Shown here: positions 43,829 through 52,907 of the stretch, piece after piece
Layout: each line of letters starts with the position of its first letter
Numbering within the stretch: position 1 is the stretch's first letter
DNA from: CSP1-1 sp035620615
Lineage (GTDB): Archaea; Thermoproteota; Nitrososphaeria; Nitrososphaerales; Nitrosopumilaceae
Assembly: GCA_035620615.1 (NCBI GenBank)
Contig: DASPGM010000006.1
Location: 62,001 to 126,000 of the forward strand
Reading direction: 5' to 3'
Length of the DNA stretch: 64,000 nt
Position numbers and translations under genes: made by a program
Notes under the pieces: model-generated
The model's database searches: none
What the model was told of the DNA's origin: nothing
Seen by the model: only the letters and a program-made list of their open reading frames with translations

Positions 43829-44673
43829 GCCCTGAAATTACTGTTCTTTACGATACCATCCGATGGGAAGAAAAGGCACTCTTAGAGGCTGGTAATAAAA
43901 AGAACGTAAAAATCCAAATGTTAGATTGTAAAAAATTATCATTAGAACTTGACAAAAAACCAGATGAGTATGGTATAGTTTTGCAAAGATGTGTAAGCTA
44001 TTATAGAAATTTACACTCAACTGCTGGATTAGAGGGAATGGGAGTAAAGGTAGTAAATTGTCTAAACACTGGAATATTTGCTGGCAACAAACTATTTACA
44101 CATATGCTATTAAAAAAACACGGAATTGCTACTCCTTTTGCAACAGTATCATTTTCTAAAGAGGCTGCGCTTGAAACTTTAGAAAAACATGGATATCCTC
44201 AAGTAATCAAACCAACTGTTGGAAGTTGGGGCAGAATGGTCTCAAAAATTAATGATAGTGATTCAGCAGAAGGAATTATTGAAAGTAGAGAAAAGATGTA
44301 TCCAATTTATCAAATTCATTATTTAGAAGAATTTGTTCAAAGGCCACCACGAGACATTAGAGCAATTGTGGTTGGAGACAAAATAGTAGCTGCAATTTAT
44401 AGAAGTTCAGGAAATGGTTCCTGGAAAACTAACATGGCATTAGGCGGCATAGCCGAGGAATGTAAGGTTTCAAAGGAGATGGAAGATATATGTATTAAAG
44501 CCAAAAATGCAGTTCAAGGACAAATAGTAGGAGTAGATTTGATGGAAAGTAAAGATAAAGGATTGGTAATTCATGAAATTAACAATACGACAGAATACAA
44601 AAATACAGTCAGGGTTTGTAAAGTAGATATTCCATCATTGATGATAGAGTATTTAGTAAATTTATCAAAATAA
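43825..44673 (+). CDS. lysX: LysW ligase 2 (LysX/ArgX family, ATP-grasp)
   Basis: A 282-residue ATP-grasp ligase related to LysX1, with VIKPTVGSWGRMV near residue 128 and HEINNTTEYKN near 250. It starts with GTG at 43825 inside the lysW2 stop. Next to lysS and lysK it is the likely alpha-aminoadipate-specific ligase. Because its partner carrier ends in Gln, either it uses lysW1 as well, or the chemistry at the carrier terminus differs. Confidence 0.9.
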   Translation: MSPEITVLYDTIRWEEKALLEAGNKKNVKIQMLDCKKLSLELDKKPDEYGIVLQRCVSYYRNLHSTAGLEGMGVKVVNCLNTGIFAGNKLFTHMLLKKHGIATPFATVSFSKEAALETLEKHGYPQVIKPTVGSWGRMVSKINDSDSAEGIIESREKMYPIYQIHYLEEFVQRPPRDIRAIVVGDKIVAAIYRSSGNGSWKTNMALGGIAEECKVSKEMEDICIKAKNAVQGQIVGVDLMESKDKGLVIHEINNTTEYKNTVRVCKVDIPSLMIEYLVNLSK

Positions 44674-44676
44674 GAA

Positions 44677-45801
44677 ATGAACACTTCTTTTACAGTCACC
44701 CCAAGATTTTGTATAAAGATGTTAGAAAAGGCACTTAGACTATACACGCCTTCTCTAAGCGAAAAACCAATGGCAGATTTTCTTGCAGACAAATGCGATG
44801 ATCTAAGTTTTGATGATATTCGGATTGACGAGGTAGGTAACATAATAGCAACAAAGGGTTCTGGACTACCAAGAATTCTTTTGTGCGGTCATATGGATAC
44901 TGTGCCTGGAAAAATTAAGGTAAGAAAAGAGGGAGATTGGCTATACGGTCGTGGGGCTTCTGATGCAAAAACTCCACTAATGGCAATGCTGTTTGCTGCG
45001 GCATCCATTCAAAACAATAGTGGAACTGTAATTTTTGTTGGTGCTGTTGACGAGGAAGGAAATGCAACTGGAATAAAAAATCTTGTAAAAAGTAAGCTAG
45101 ACATTGATTATGCAATATTTGGGGAGCCAAGCGGAATCAAACAAGTAACTATTGCATATAAAGGACGAATTGCAATTAATCTAAAAATTAATGTTGGAAA
45201 TAGTTCACATGCAAGTGCTCCATGGCTTTCAAAAAATGCAATTGAGGAATCTCTGATATTTACAAGTGAATTAAAAAAAGTCTTAGAATCAGGACAAGAA
45301 AATAAGAAAAAAGGAATGCTACTAACTGCAACTGTTACCGAGATAAAAGGTGGAACAAGTCACAATGTTACTCCAAAAGAATGTGACGTGGTCATGGATA
45401 TTAGGATTCCAGTTGATATGAATTGTAAAATGGTTGAAGAAAAAATTTCAACTGTAATACAGGAAATTTCAAAAAAACAAAAAGTAGAAGCATTTCATTC
45501 TATACTAGATGAGACAGAACCCTTTGAAGCTCCCCATAATTCTCCTCTTGTGAGAGCATTTACTTTGGGCATTATGGATGTAGAACATTCTAGACCTACA
45601 TTAATTAGAAAAACTGGAACAGGAGACATGAATGTAATTGGCAATCAACTCAAGATCCCAGTGGTAACTTATGGACCTGGAGACCCACATGCATCTCACA
45701 CTATTGATGAAAAAGTATCCATTGATGAATACCTTCGAGGAATCGAGGTCTTAAAAAAGACTTTACAGCATTTAAAAAGACTACACGATAGAACAAAATA
45801 A
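44677..45801 (+). CDS. lysK: LysW-lysine/ornithine hydrolase (LysK, M20 family)
   Basis: Releases lysine or ornithine from the carrier. A zinc-dependent M20 peptidase fold of 374 residues: CGHMDTVPG near residue 70, GRGASDAKTPLMA near 93, and EEGNA near 126 for the catalytic Glu and metal. ATG at 44677, three bases after lysX2. Its stop overlaps the dph5 start by one base, so the diphthamide gene is tied to this operon. Confidence 0.92.
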   Translation: MNTSFTVTPRFCIKMLEKALRLYTPSLSEKPMADFLADKCDDLSFDDIRIDEVGNIIATKGSGLPRILLCGHMDTVPGKIKVRKEGDWLYGRGASDAKTPLMAMLFAAASIQNNSGTVIFVGAVDEEGNATGIKNLVKSKLDIDYAIFGEPSGIKQVTIAYKGRIAINLKINVGNSSHASAPWLSKNAIEESLIFTSELKKVLESGQENKKKGMLLTATVTEIKGGTSHNVTPKECDVVMDIRIPVDMNCKMVEEKISTVIQEISKKQKVEAFHSILDETEPFEAPHNSPLVRAFTLGIMDVEHSRPTLIRKTGTGDMNVIGNQLKIPVVTYGPGDPHASHTIDEKVSIDEYLRGIEVLKKTLQHLKRLHDRTK

Positions 45802-46838
45802 TGCTAGGTTTTGTAGGTCTAGGAATATCTGGAATAGATTCAATTTCTATTAAAAACCAAAAATTAATTGAAGATGCAGATATTGTATATCTTGAACAGT
45901 TTACTAGTCCAATTAGTAAATTAGAATTAAACAAACTCAAAAAAATTGTAAAAGGTGAATTTAAAATTGGAAAAAGATGGCTTGTTGAAGACGGAAAGGA
46001 AATACTAAAGCATTCAAAGAAAAAAAAGGTGTTACTCCTTACTTATGGAGATCCTTTTATTGCTACAACACATATTGAATTGCGAACAAGGGCGATAAAG
46101 GAAAAAATAAAAACATTTTCTATCCATGCTGCGTCTTCAATAACATCACTTGTTGGAGAATGTGGACTACACTATTACAAAGTTGGCCGAATTGTTACAG
46201 TTATGAATGACATAAAATCAATGACTACGCCATATTATGCAATATACAATAATGCATTATCTGGACATCACACTTTACTTTTATTAGAATATAATCAAGA
46301 TGCAGAATTTTTTTTCGAACCACTTGAGGCACTTTCAGATTTATTAAAAACTGAAAAAGAACAAAAACGTAAAGTGATTTTGCCTTCTACTTTTGCAATC
46401 ATTGCTTCTCGCATAGGATTCAAAAATCAAGCAATTACTGCTGGAAAGATTTCAAATCTATTGAAAAAAAAAATAGGAGAGCCGCCTCACTCTATAATTA
46501 TTCCAGGAAATCTTCATTTTACTGAATCAGATGCATTGCAGGCATTGGCCGAATGCATTGATGCACCTTTTGATAATACAAAAAATATAAAAAAAATTGC
46601 AAATCAAATGCTTGAAAAGTACGTTCCAATGGTAAGAAAGGCCTTGGAGGAGATTAGTCCTCTTTATCAAAATTCAAAGGAATTTCAAGAAGTTCTTGAA
46701 AATGCTGATTTGTATATTAGAGATGCAGAGAAATTTCTTGAAGAAGGCAAAGACGAAGTAGCGATATTAAGCATAGGTTATGCAGATGGACTAGTTGATG
46801 CTTTACGTATTGCAAAGGGGCTTGAACCAAGAAGCTAG
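45801..46838 (+). CDS. dph5: Diphthine synthase with C-terminal DUF357-like domain
   Basis: SAM-dependent methyltransferase of diphthamide synthesis, modifying a His of elongation factor 2. The tetrapyrrole-methylase fold begins MLGFVGLGISGIDSIS and has LTYGDPFIATTH near residue 76. Dph5 is usually about 260 residues; this one has 345. The extra 80 residues are helical (AEKFLEEGKDEVAILSIGYA near 312) and look like the small archaeal DUF357 domain. It begins one base inside lysK. The methyltransferase part is secure; the extra domain is assigned by eye. Confidence 0.88.
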   Translation: MLGFVGLGISGIDSISIKNQKLIEDADIVYLEQFTSPISKLELNKLKKIVKGEFKIGKRWLVEDGKEILKHSKKKKVLLLTYGDPFIATTHIELRTRAIKEKIKTFSIHAASSITSLVGECGLHYYKVGRIVTVMNDIKSMTTPYYAIYNNALSGHHTLLLLEYNQDAEFFFEPLEALSDLLKTEKEQKRKVILPSTFAIIASRIGFKNQAITAGKISNLLKKKIGEPPHSIIIPGNLHFTESDALQALAECIDAPFDNTKNIKKIANQMLEKYVPMVRKALEEISPLYQNSKEFQEVLENADLYIRDAEKFLEEGKDEVAILSIGYADGLVDALRIAKGLEPRS

Positions 46839-46883
46839 TCTCTAGCGATGAATTAAAAAAGAGAGGGAATGGTAAAGTAATAA

Positions 46884-47501
46884 TTGGATACATTAGACAA
46901 TATCATTTTATCATCTATGTTTGTTGCAACTTTATCTAATGAAAATGCCATAGAAATTATTAAGAAAAAAAATTTCTTACCTGAAGATTATATTATTTCG
47001 AGGATTGAGCATCTTATAAAAAATGGGCTAGTAGAGTCTGATAAAAAAACATTAACAGATGTAGGCAGAACTTCTTTGAGAGTAGTGTTAGCTGGAGGAG
47101 TATTTGATATAATTCATCCAGGTCATATATATACACTTAATTCTGCAAAATCTTTAGGTGATGTACTAATTGTTGTAGTAGCTACAGATAAGACTGCACA
47201 AAAAATGAAAAACAGAACTCCACTACATAATCAATTACAAAGAAAAATGCTGGTAAACTCTTTGTCAATGGTGGATCTTTGCTTAATTGGACATGAGGGA
47301 GATATTTTTAAGACAGTAGAGTTGATTAGGCCAGAAATTATTGCACTTGGCTATGATCAAGTTCATCAAGAGAAGTTCATTACAGATGGTTGTAGTAAAT
47401 TAAATTTAGAAGTTAAAGTGGCTCGATTACAGTCACCAAATCCAGAGATATCAAGCTCAAAAATAGAAGAAAAATATGGAGAAAATATTCATGATATTTA
47501 G
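46884..47501 (+). CDS. ribL: Archaeal FAD synthetase-like nucleotidyltransferase with winged helix
   Basis: A 205-residue protein. The first 65 residues look like a winged helix-turn-helix (ISRIEHLIKNGLVESDKKT near 39). The rest is a cytidylyltransferase-fold domain with GGVFDIIHPGHI near 72 (HxGH) and a late SSSKI motif near 193. Archaeal RibL adenylates FMN to FAD; the glycerol-3-phosphate cytidylyltransferase group is the alternative. TTG start at 46884. It faces the riboflavin kinase gene at 47526, which supports the FAD role. Confidence 0.78.
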   Translation: MDTLDNIILSSMFVATLSNENAIEIIKKKNFLPEDYIISRIEHLIKNGLVESDKKTLTDVGRTSLRVVLAGGVFDIIHPGHIYTLNSAKSLGDVLIVVVATDKTAQKMKNRTPLHNQLQRKMLVNSLSMVDLCLIGHEGDIFKTVELIRPEIIALGYDQVHQEKFITDGCSKLNLEVKVARLQSPNPEISSSKIEEKYGENIHDI

Positions 47502-47525
47502 ATTTTTTTTAGAACAATTGATTTT

Positions 47526-48209
47526 TTAATTTTTTATAGGAATGCGAATTGTTAATTTTGAATTATCCTCTAGTTTTTCAGTTTTTCTAATGTTTGTTTT
47601 TGAAATTAATTCAATTATTGAATCATCATGATGTGTTCTTTCTAGAATTATTAATTCACAGCTAATTGAGTTGTTAAGTTTGCCATGAAAACATTTCACC
47701 CAGCCATAAGTTCTCTTGCTATCACAGAACCCCTTAATGAGAACTCCATTTAGAGTACGAAATTGTTGTGCTGCTTCAATGTACTCTTTCTTATGTAACT
47801 TTACATTCAATGTTCCAGGAAAAGGAATGTAGTTTATTTTTGATTTGAATTGTTTTGTATATCCTTTAAGTGACATGTAATATGCTCCTTCACCCATTCC
47901 GCTTACTAGAGTTCCTTTTAGCTCGATAAAAGATGGAACAGAATTCAAGCTTGATTTTAGAATAGATGACAACTTTACCATTTCAGAATATCCTTTTGAT
48001 GTAATTTTTACAGAAAATTTTCTACCATTCATAATTCGTTCGATGAATCCATCCTCCTCTAATTCTCGAAGATGTTTTGATGCAGATTGCTGAGATTTAT
48101 TGATGCTTTTTCCTAAAGATGAAGTAGTTATTGATACAAAATTATGCCTAGCACCTTGAGAAATTAATTTGGTTAGTGTTAGTATGTGCTGAACCTTGAG
48201 TTCTGTCAT
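47526..48209 (-). CDS. ribK: CTP-dependent riboflavin kinase with winged-helix N terminus
   Basis: Makes FMN from riboflavin with CTP. The N-terminal 85 residues form a winged helix (SLGKSINKSQQSASKHLREL near 32). The RibK domain (DUF120) follows, with LVSGMGEGAYYM near 101 and the PFPGTLNVKL motif near 128. ATG at 48209, five bases after the DnaG stop, so it is co-transcribed with dnaG. The fused winged helix could make it an autoregulator, as proposed for RbkR proteins, but that is inference. Confidence 0.9.
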   Translation of the reverse strand: MTELKVQHILTLTKLISQGARHNFVSITTSSLGKSINKSQQSASKHLRELEEDGFIERIMNGRKFSVKITSKGYSEMVKLSSILKSSLNSVPSFIELKGTLVSGMGEGAYYMSLKGYTKQFKSKINYIPFPGTLNVKLHKKEYIEAAQQFRTLNGVLIKGFCDSKRTYGWVKCFHGKLNNSISCELIILERTHHDDSIIELISKTNIRKTEKLEDNSKLTIRIPIKN

Positions 48210-48214
48210 GGAGT

Positions 48215-49357
48215 CTAGGCAATACCAAGTTCAGCAAAGGTTTTGAGTTTTAATCCATCGTTGCTAACAAGTTTAGCAACACGATGACCTACAACACATT
48301 CAACACCTGCTTGTTTTGCACCATCAAGTAAGCGTTGGGTAATAATACCATCCAAAACAAGATATTTTATTCCAGATTGAGTTGACAGTTTGTCAACAAC
48401 CTCACTGATAGGAACCTTGAAAATTTCTTTTTGGTTAGAGTCTATTGCTACTGCCTCAAGGCTTTCATTTAAATTTGGATAAACTTTGCTTGCGAGTTCT
48501 GCAAGAGGTTTATCGTCAGGATCATTCATTGCGGGTTTTGAGACTTGCTTGTTCATTTCTGCTGCAGTATCTTTGAGAATATCATCAATTTGCTGTGGAG
48601 TTAGCTCCTCTACCTCAACACCTGTAGGGGCTCTATGTTCTACATCAATGTGGACAAGAGACTTGAGTTCTTTTAAAATAAATCCACCTGCTCTATCTCC
48701 ATCTAAAAAGGCTACAACTTTTTCTTTCTTATCACAGAGATCCTTAATTGATTCATCAATTTTTGCGCCCTCGATTGCTAAAGCATTGTCATATCCAGCT
48801 CGAAGCAAGTTAATAACATCGGCTCTGCCCTCAACTAGAATAATCCATGGAGAATCAAATACTCCATCACTACACGGCAATTTTTCTTTTCCATAAGTTG
48901 CTAGCTTTCCAGTGTCTCCTTCATGAACATCTTTTAGCATTGAATCGCCTTCGCTAACTGACTTTGTAGACCACTTTTGTTTGATTTCTTTTGCGCGTTT
49001 AACAATATCTCCTTTTTTTGATGCTCGTATATCATCAATTGAATCTAATGCAAATTTACAATCAAACGGACCAACTTTATCAATACTTTCAATTGCAGCT
49101 GCAATTAACGCGCAAGTATCAATGTCTGTACTCATTGGAAGTAAAGCGTTACCTTTAGTTGTGTTAGTTGATGACGAAGTATTTACTTCAATTCGACCAA
49201 CTTTAGATACTCTCTGAAGCTCGTTTAGATTCATCTCTGGGCCTAACAATCCTTCCGTTTGGCCAAAGATAGCTCCGATTATATCTGCTCTTTCAACGAG
49301 CCCATCAACATCGAAGGATAGTTTAACATGATATTTGACAATTCCTGACTGAGGCAA
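48215..49357 (-). CDS. dnaG: Archaeal DnaG primase-like protein
   Basis: Archaeal DnaG, known both as a primase and as an exosome component. 380 residues. The TOPRIM domain lies in the middle: WIILVEGRADVINLL near residue 171 (catalytic Glu) and AFLDGDRAG near 215 (DxD). The start is TTG at 49357, eight bases after a CTCC stretch (GGAG on the coding strand). Followed by ribK on the same transcript. Confidence 0.93.
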   Translation of the reverse strand: MPQSGIVKYHVKLSFDVDGLVERADIIGAIFGQTEGLLGPEMNLNELQRVSKVGRIEVNTSSSTNTTKGNALLPMSTDIDTCALIAAAIESIDKVGPFDCKFALDSIDDIRASKKGDIVKRAKEIKQKWSTKSVSEGDSMLKDVHEGDTGKLATYGKEKLPCSDGVFDSPWIILVEGRADVINLLRAGYDNALAIEGAKIDESIKDLCDKKEKVVAFLDGDRAGGFILKELKSLVHIDVEHRAPTGVEVEELTPQQIDDILKDTAAEMNKQVSKPAMNDPDDKPLAELASKVYPNLNESLEAVAIDSNQKEIFKVPISEVVDKLSTQSGIKYLVLDGIITQRLLDGAKQAGVECVVGHRVAKLVSNDGLKLKTFAELGIA

Positions 49358-49365
49358 TACATTTT

Positions 49366-49369
49366 CTCC
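49366..49369 (-). promoter_or_regulatory. Shine-Dalgarno-like site of dnaG
   Basis: The coding strand reads GGAG eight bases before the TTG start at 49357. A TATA-like GCACTTATATC lies about 50 bases before the start (plus-strand 49404-49412), so this message should carry a leader of about 25 bases, unlike the leaderless genes elsewhere. The site helps justify the TTG start. Confidence 0.45.
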
Positions 49370-49510
49370 TTAATAATCAACTATCCAATATTTTTTTTTC
49401 AAGGATATAAGTGCTTATCAGAAAAAATTGTACACCTAAAATGAAACCAAAAATTTTGAATCGACTATAGTATACACTAAAGATATTCAAAAATTGTAAA
49501 AATATAGTCT

Positions 49511-49861
49511 TTATTCGGTACTAAAAGAACTACCACAAGAGCACGATTTTTTTACGTTTGGATTGTTTATTTTAAATCCAGAACCCATAAGGCTTTCAAT
49601 ATAATCAACGTTTGCTCCCTTTAGATGGTCTTGGCTGTAACTATCAATGAGTAGTTTTACACCATTTTCTTCAATGACGGTATCGTCCTCTTCTGGTTTT
49701 GTTTCAAAACCCATTCCATATGATAGACCAGAACATCCCCCTCCTTGAACATAGACTCTAAGGTATTCAGGGTGTTCAGCTTCTTCTTTCATAAATTCTT
49801 GAATTTTTTCGGCTGCTTTTTGAGTAACGGTTACCAGTTTCTCAGTTTGTTCAGTTGCCAT
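49511..49861 (-). CDS. A-type Fe-S cluster carrier (IscA/ErpA family)
   Basis: A 116-residue protein that passes Fe-S clusters to target enzymes. Three conserved cysteines are present: one in GGGCSGLSYGM near residue 43 and two in SCSCGSSF at the C terminus. ATG start at 49861, transcribed alone. Together with the Mrp/ApbC carrier (2513) it would serve Fe-S enzymes such as NadA and the methylthiotransferase. Confidence 0.93.
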   Translation of the reverse strand: MATEQTEKLVTVTQKAAEKIQEFMKEEAEHPEYLRVYVQGGGCSGLSYGMGFETKPEEDDTVIEENGVKLLIDSYSQDHLKGANVDYIESLMGSGFKINNPNVKKSCSCGSSFSTE

Positions 49862-49951
49862 AAATTAAAAATGTCGTTACTAATTATAATAAGCTTTTCA
49901 TACCCAACCTAGTAGTATTTCAATAAATTAAGATAAAAAATTAGGAAGAGC

Positions 49952-50713
49952 TTATTTTTTTGATTTATTTACAAATGCAGTCATTCGTTCTTCTCGATCT
50001 GGATGAGTAAAACAATTTCTCCATGCCAAAAGTTCAATTCCAAGACCCGTATCAAGATCTGCGTTTCTTCCTTTGTTCATGGCAGCTTTTGACATTCTTA
50101 CAGCAATTGCAGAGTTTCCAGCTATTGATTTTGCCATCTTCAATGTTTCATCCATTAAAGCTGAAAGTTCGACCACTTGGTTTACCAAGCCAATTTCTTT
50201 TGCTTCATCAGCTTTTATCATCTTGCCAGTGTAGACTAGCTCCTTTGCTTTTGCAATTCCAACTATTCTCATTAATCTCTGGGTACCTCCCCAACCAGGG
50301 GGAATTCCAATGGTAACTTCAGGCTGACCCATCTTTGCAGTATTTGCAGCAATTCTAATATCACAAGACATTGCAAGCTCACATCCACCACCTAATGCAA
50401 ATCCGTTAACAGCTGCAATTGTTGGTTGTTTTACATTTTCAACTGTTGCAGTTACAAGTTGACCAAGTTTAGCATACTCTTCAGATTCATCAGGAGAAAT
50501 TTTAGACATGTATTCAATGTCCGCTCCTGCAGAAAACGCTTTGTCACCTTCACCAGTTAAAATAATTACTTTAACAGAATCATCCCTACCGAGATTTTCA
50601 AAAACATTCACTAGTTCTTTGGCTGCATCCATATTCATTGCATTAAGCTTATCAGGCCTGTTAATTTTGACGGTACAAATGCCATCAGATTTTGAGGTAG
50701 TTACTAGAGTCAT
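49952..50713 (-). CDS. 3-hydroxypropionyl-CoA dehydratase/crotonyl-CoA hydratase
   Basis: Crotonase-fold enzyme of 253 residues. In Nitrosopumilus the equivalent gene beside the 3-hydroxypropionyl-CoA synthetase catalyses both 3-hydroxypropionyl-CoA dehydration and crotonyl-CoA hydration in the 3HP/4HB CO2-fixation cycle. AFSAGADI near residue 60 is the oxyanion region. Both catalytic glutamates are kept, in GGGCELAMSCD near 110 and QPEVTIGIPPGWGGTQR near 130. ATG at 50713, 32 bases after the synthetase, so probably co-transcribed. Substrate range is inferred from position and family. Confidence 0.88.
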   Translation of the reverse strand: MTLVTTSKSDGICTVKINRPDKLNAMNMDAAKELVNVFENLGRDDSVKVIILTGEGDKAFSAGADIEYMSKISPDESEEYAKLGQLVTATVENVKQPTIAAVNGFALGGGCELAMSCDIRIAANTAKMGQPEVTIGIPPGWGGTQRLMRIVGIAKAKELVYTGKMIKADEAKEIGLVNQVVELSALMDETLKMAKSIAGNSAIAVRMSKAAMNKGRNADLDTGLGIELLAWRNCFTHPDREERMTAFVNKSKK

Positions 50714-50745
50714 AATCTTATTCGAATTTTTGAGTGACTTAAATG

Positions 50746-52866
50746 TTATCTAGAATTTTTAACTGTTCCCCATTGTGCTAAAGCAGATGCAGCTGCAACC
50801 CAAGTTCGTAGATCTTGATAAACTGGAACCTTGTGCTTCTCAACTAATTTTATCATTTTTTCAGTATATGGCCCACCATTACAACCAACTACAAGTGGCT
50901 TTTTCTGTGCCTTTGAGAAAGCAGCTAAATGATCAACAATTGTTTCTTCAAGTGGATCATCTTGGAAAACAAACCATGGCATTGCAATATCAATATTCTT
51001 TTCATCATAAAATTGCTGAATAACAAATCTATAATCATCTGCAGTTGCCCCACCACCAACATCTGCTGGATTACCATTATGAATTGGAACAGTTGGTGGA
51101 AAACGAGCCTTCATTTTTTTGAGAAGTTTTGGTGACAACTTTCCAAGTGTAAGACCTAATCTTTCTAAATGATCAATTCCACCAATCATTGGACCAGCTC
51201 CATTACTAGTCATAGCAACTCGATTACCCTTTGCAGGAGGTTGCCATGCAAGTGCCTTTAAGACTCCAGCTAGTTCTTGATAACTATCAACTGAAATAAT
51301 TCCTGCCTGTTTTAGTGCACCCATGATGATTGCATTTGAACCACCAAGAGAACCTGTATGTGATGCAGCTTGTTTTGCACCTGCAGCAGTTCTTCCGCTC
51401 TTCCAAATAACGATTGGTTTTTTCTTTTCTTTCATTACTTTTTTAGCAGTATTGATGAATTTTCGTCCATCTCCAAAGCCTTCAACGTATAATCCAATTA
51501 CTTTTGTTTGAGGATCATTTGCAGCATACCATATCATGTCTGCTTCATCAACATCAGAACGATTGCCATAACTAATCATTTTTGATAGACCAAACACATC
51601 AGCGCTTTCTAACATGCTAATTCCCATGGTTCCACTTTGTGAGAAAAATGCAACATTTCCCAATTTTGAACGTACCATTCTTTCTTGTCCTTGAAATGCA
51701 CAATCAAGACGATTTGCTGCATTAAACATTCCAATACAATTAGGACCAACCACACGGATTTTGTGTTTAAGAGACAATTCTTTTACTTCAGCCTCCATTG
51801 CGGCTCTGTTACCGCCAAGCTCTTTACCGCCACCAGAAACTATTACAACATTATGAATTCCCTTCTTAGCACATGTTTTCATAATCGGCCCACATTCTGC
51901 GAGATCAATACATACAACAACAAGATCAATTTGTGCGTCTATTGCATCTAATGATGGATAACATTTGATACCAAGAATTTCCTTTTGTTTAGGATTGATT
52001 GGATACACTTTACCTTTGTAATCCTGTTTTCCTAGTGCATCTAAAACAGAATTACCAATCTTTCCAGGAGTTGCAGAGGCTCCCACTAGTGCAACAGACT
52101 TTGGAGTGAAAAATTTCTCCATAAAGCCTGCATCTGGCTTTGCCTTTGAAATTGCGTTTTTCTTATACTCTTTTCGAAGTAGAATTTTTGCATCAACTAC
52201 AAAATAGGATTTTGGATAAACTACTATGGGATTAAAATCAATGCTATCAAAATGACCAGCATTATCAACACCTAATTTGCCAATCCCAACAAGGGCTTTT
52301 GCCAACATGTTAATGTCAATTGGTTTGCTTCCACGAAATCCTTTTAGAATTTCTGCCCCTTTAAGCTCATTTAACATAGATTTGGCATCTGCCAAGCTAA
52401 TTGGAAGCATTCTAAATGATACGTCCTTGAATATTTCAGTAAGTACTCCTCCAAGACCTACCATGATTACAGGACCAAACTGAGAATCATTTTGTAATCC
52501 TACAATTAGCTCAACTCCTTTTGGAACCATTTTTTCAAGTAAGATTCCTTTGACATGAACTCCCTTCTTTTTAGAAAGGCGTCCATACATATCAGTAAAA
52601 GTTTTTTTCACATCGTTTACATTATCAATACCAACTTTTACTCCTCCAACATCTGTTTTATGAAGAATTTGTGGGGAGACTACTTTCATTACAAGAGGAA
52701 AGCCAAGTTTTTTTGCAGCTTTTACTGCTTCCTCAGATGATTTTACTAAAGCATAACCTGGTACTGCAATGTGATAATTTTTTAAAATTGATTTTGCTAG
52801 TTCTTCTGTTATCACTTTATGATCTGTTTTGATTGTTTGTTCAAAAATTTGAGAAACAGAGGTCAT
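50746..52866 (-). CDS. 3-hydroxypropionyl-CoA synthetase, ADP-forming
   Basis: A 706-residue NDP-forming acyl-CoA synthetase. Its order is ATP-grasp beta part first (VMKVVSPQILHKTDVGGVKVG near residue 60), then the CoA-binding domain (SVALVGASATPGKIGNSV near 255) and ligase domains with SQSGTMG and the catalytic His in ASHTGSLGGS near 505. In ammonia-oxidising archaea the gene next to the dehydratase activates 3-hydroxypropionate with release of ADP, the energy-saving feature of their CO2-fixation cycle. The 4-hydroxybutyrate paralogue is an alternative. ATG at 52866. Confidence 0.88.
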   Translation of the reverse strand: MTSVSQIFEQTIKTDHKVITEELAKSILKNYHIAVPGYALVKSSEEAVKAAKKLGFPLVMKVVSPQILHKTDVGGVKVGIDNVNDVKKTFTDMYGRLSKKKGVHVKGILLEKMVPKGVELIVGLQNDSQFGPVIMVGLGGVLTEIFKDVSFRMLPISLADAKSMLNELKGAEILKGFRGSKPIDINMLAKALVGIGKLGVDNAGHFDSIDFNPIVVYPKSYFVVDAKILLRKEYKKNAISKAKPDAGFMEKFFTPKSVALVGASATPGKIGNSVLDALGKQDYKGKVYPINPKQKEILGIKCYPSLDAIDAQIDLVVVCIDLAECGPIMKTCAKKGIHNVVIVSGGGKELGGNRAAMEAEVKELSLKHKIRVVGPNCIGMFNAANRLDCAFQGQERMVRSKLGNVAFFSQSGTMGISMLESADVFGLSKMISYGNRSDVDEADMIWYAANDPQTKVIGLYVEGFGDGRKFINTAKKVMKEKKKPIVIWKSGRTAAGAKQAASHTGSLGGSNAIIMGALKQAGIISVDSYQELAGVLKALAWQPPAKGNRVAMTSNGAGPMIGGIDHLERLGLTLGKLSPKLLKKMKARFPPTVPIHNGNPADVGGGATADDYRFVIQQFYDEKNIDIAMPWFVFQDDPLEETIVDHLAAFSKAQKKPLVVGCNGGPYTEKMIKLVEKHKVPVYQDLRTWVAAASALAQWGTVKNSR

Positions 52867-52890
52867 AATCAGATCGAAAGAAATCTAAAT

Positions 52891-52901
52891 CATATATTAA
52901 A
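52891..52901 (-). promoter_or_regulatory. TATA-like box of the 3-hydroxypropionyl-CoA synthetase operon
   Basis: Minus strand TTTAATATATG, centred about 30 bases before the ATG at 52866. It fits a nearly leaderless transcript for the carbon-fixation pair. Confidence 0.5.
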
Positions 52902-52907
52902 CTTTGG

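Noticed and set aside
48486..48896. Plus-strand frame of 136 codons inside dnaG
   Set aside because: Shadow of the TOPRIM region on the other strand; Ser-rich low-complexity translation.
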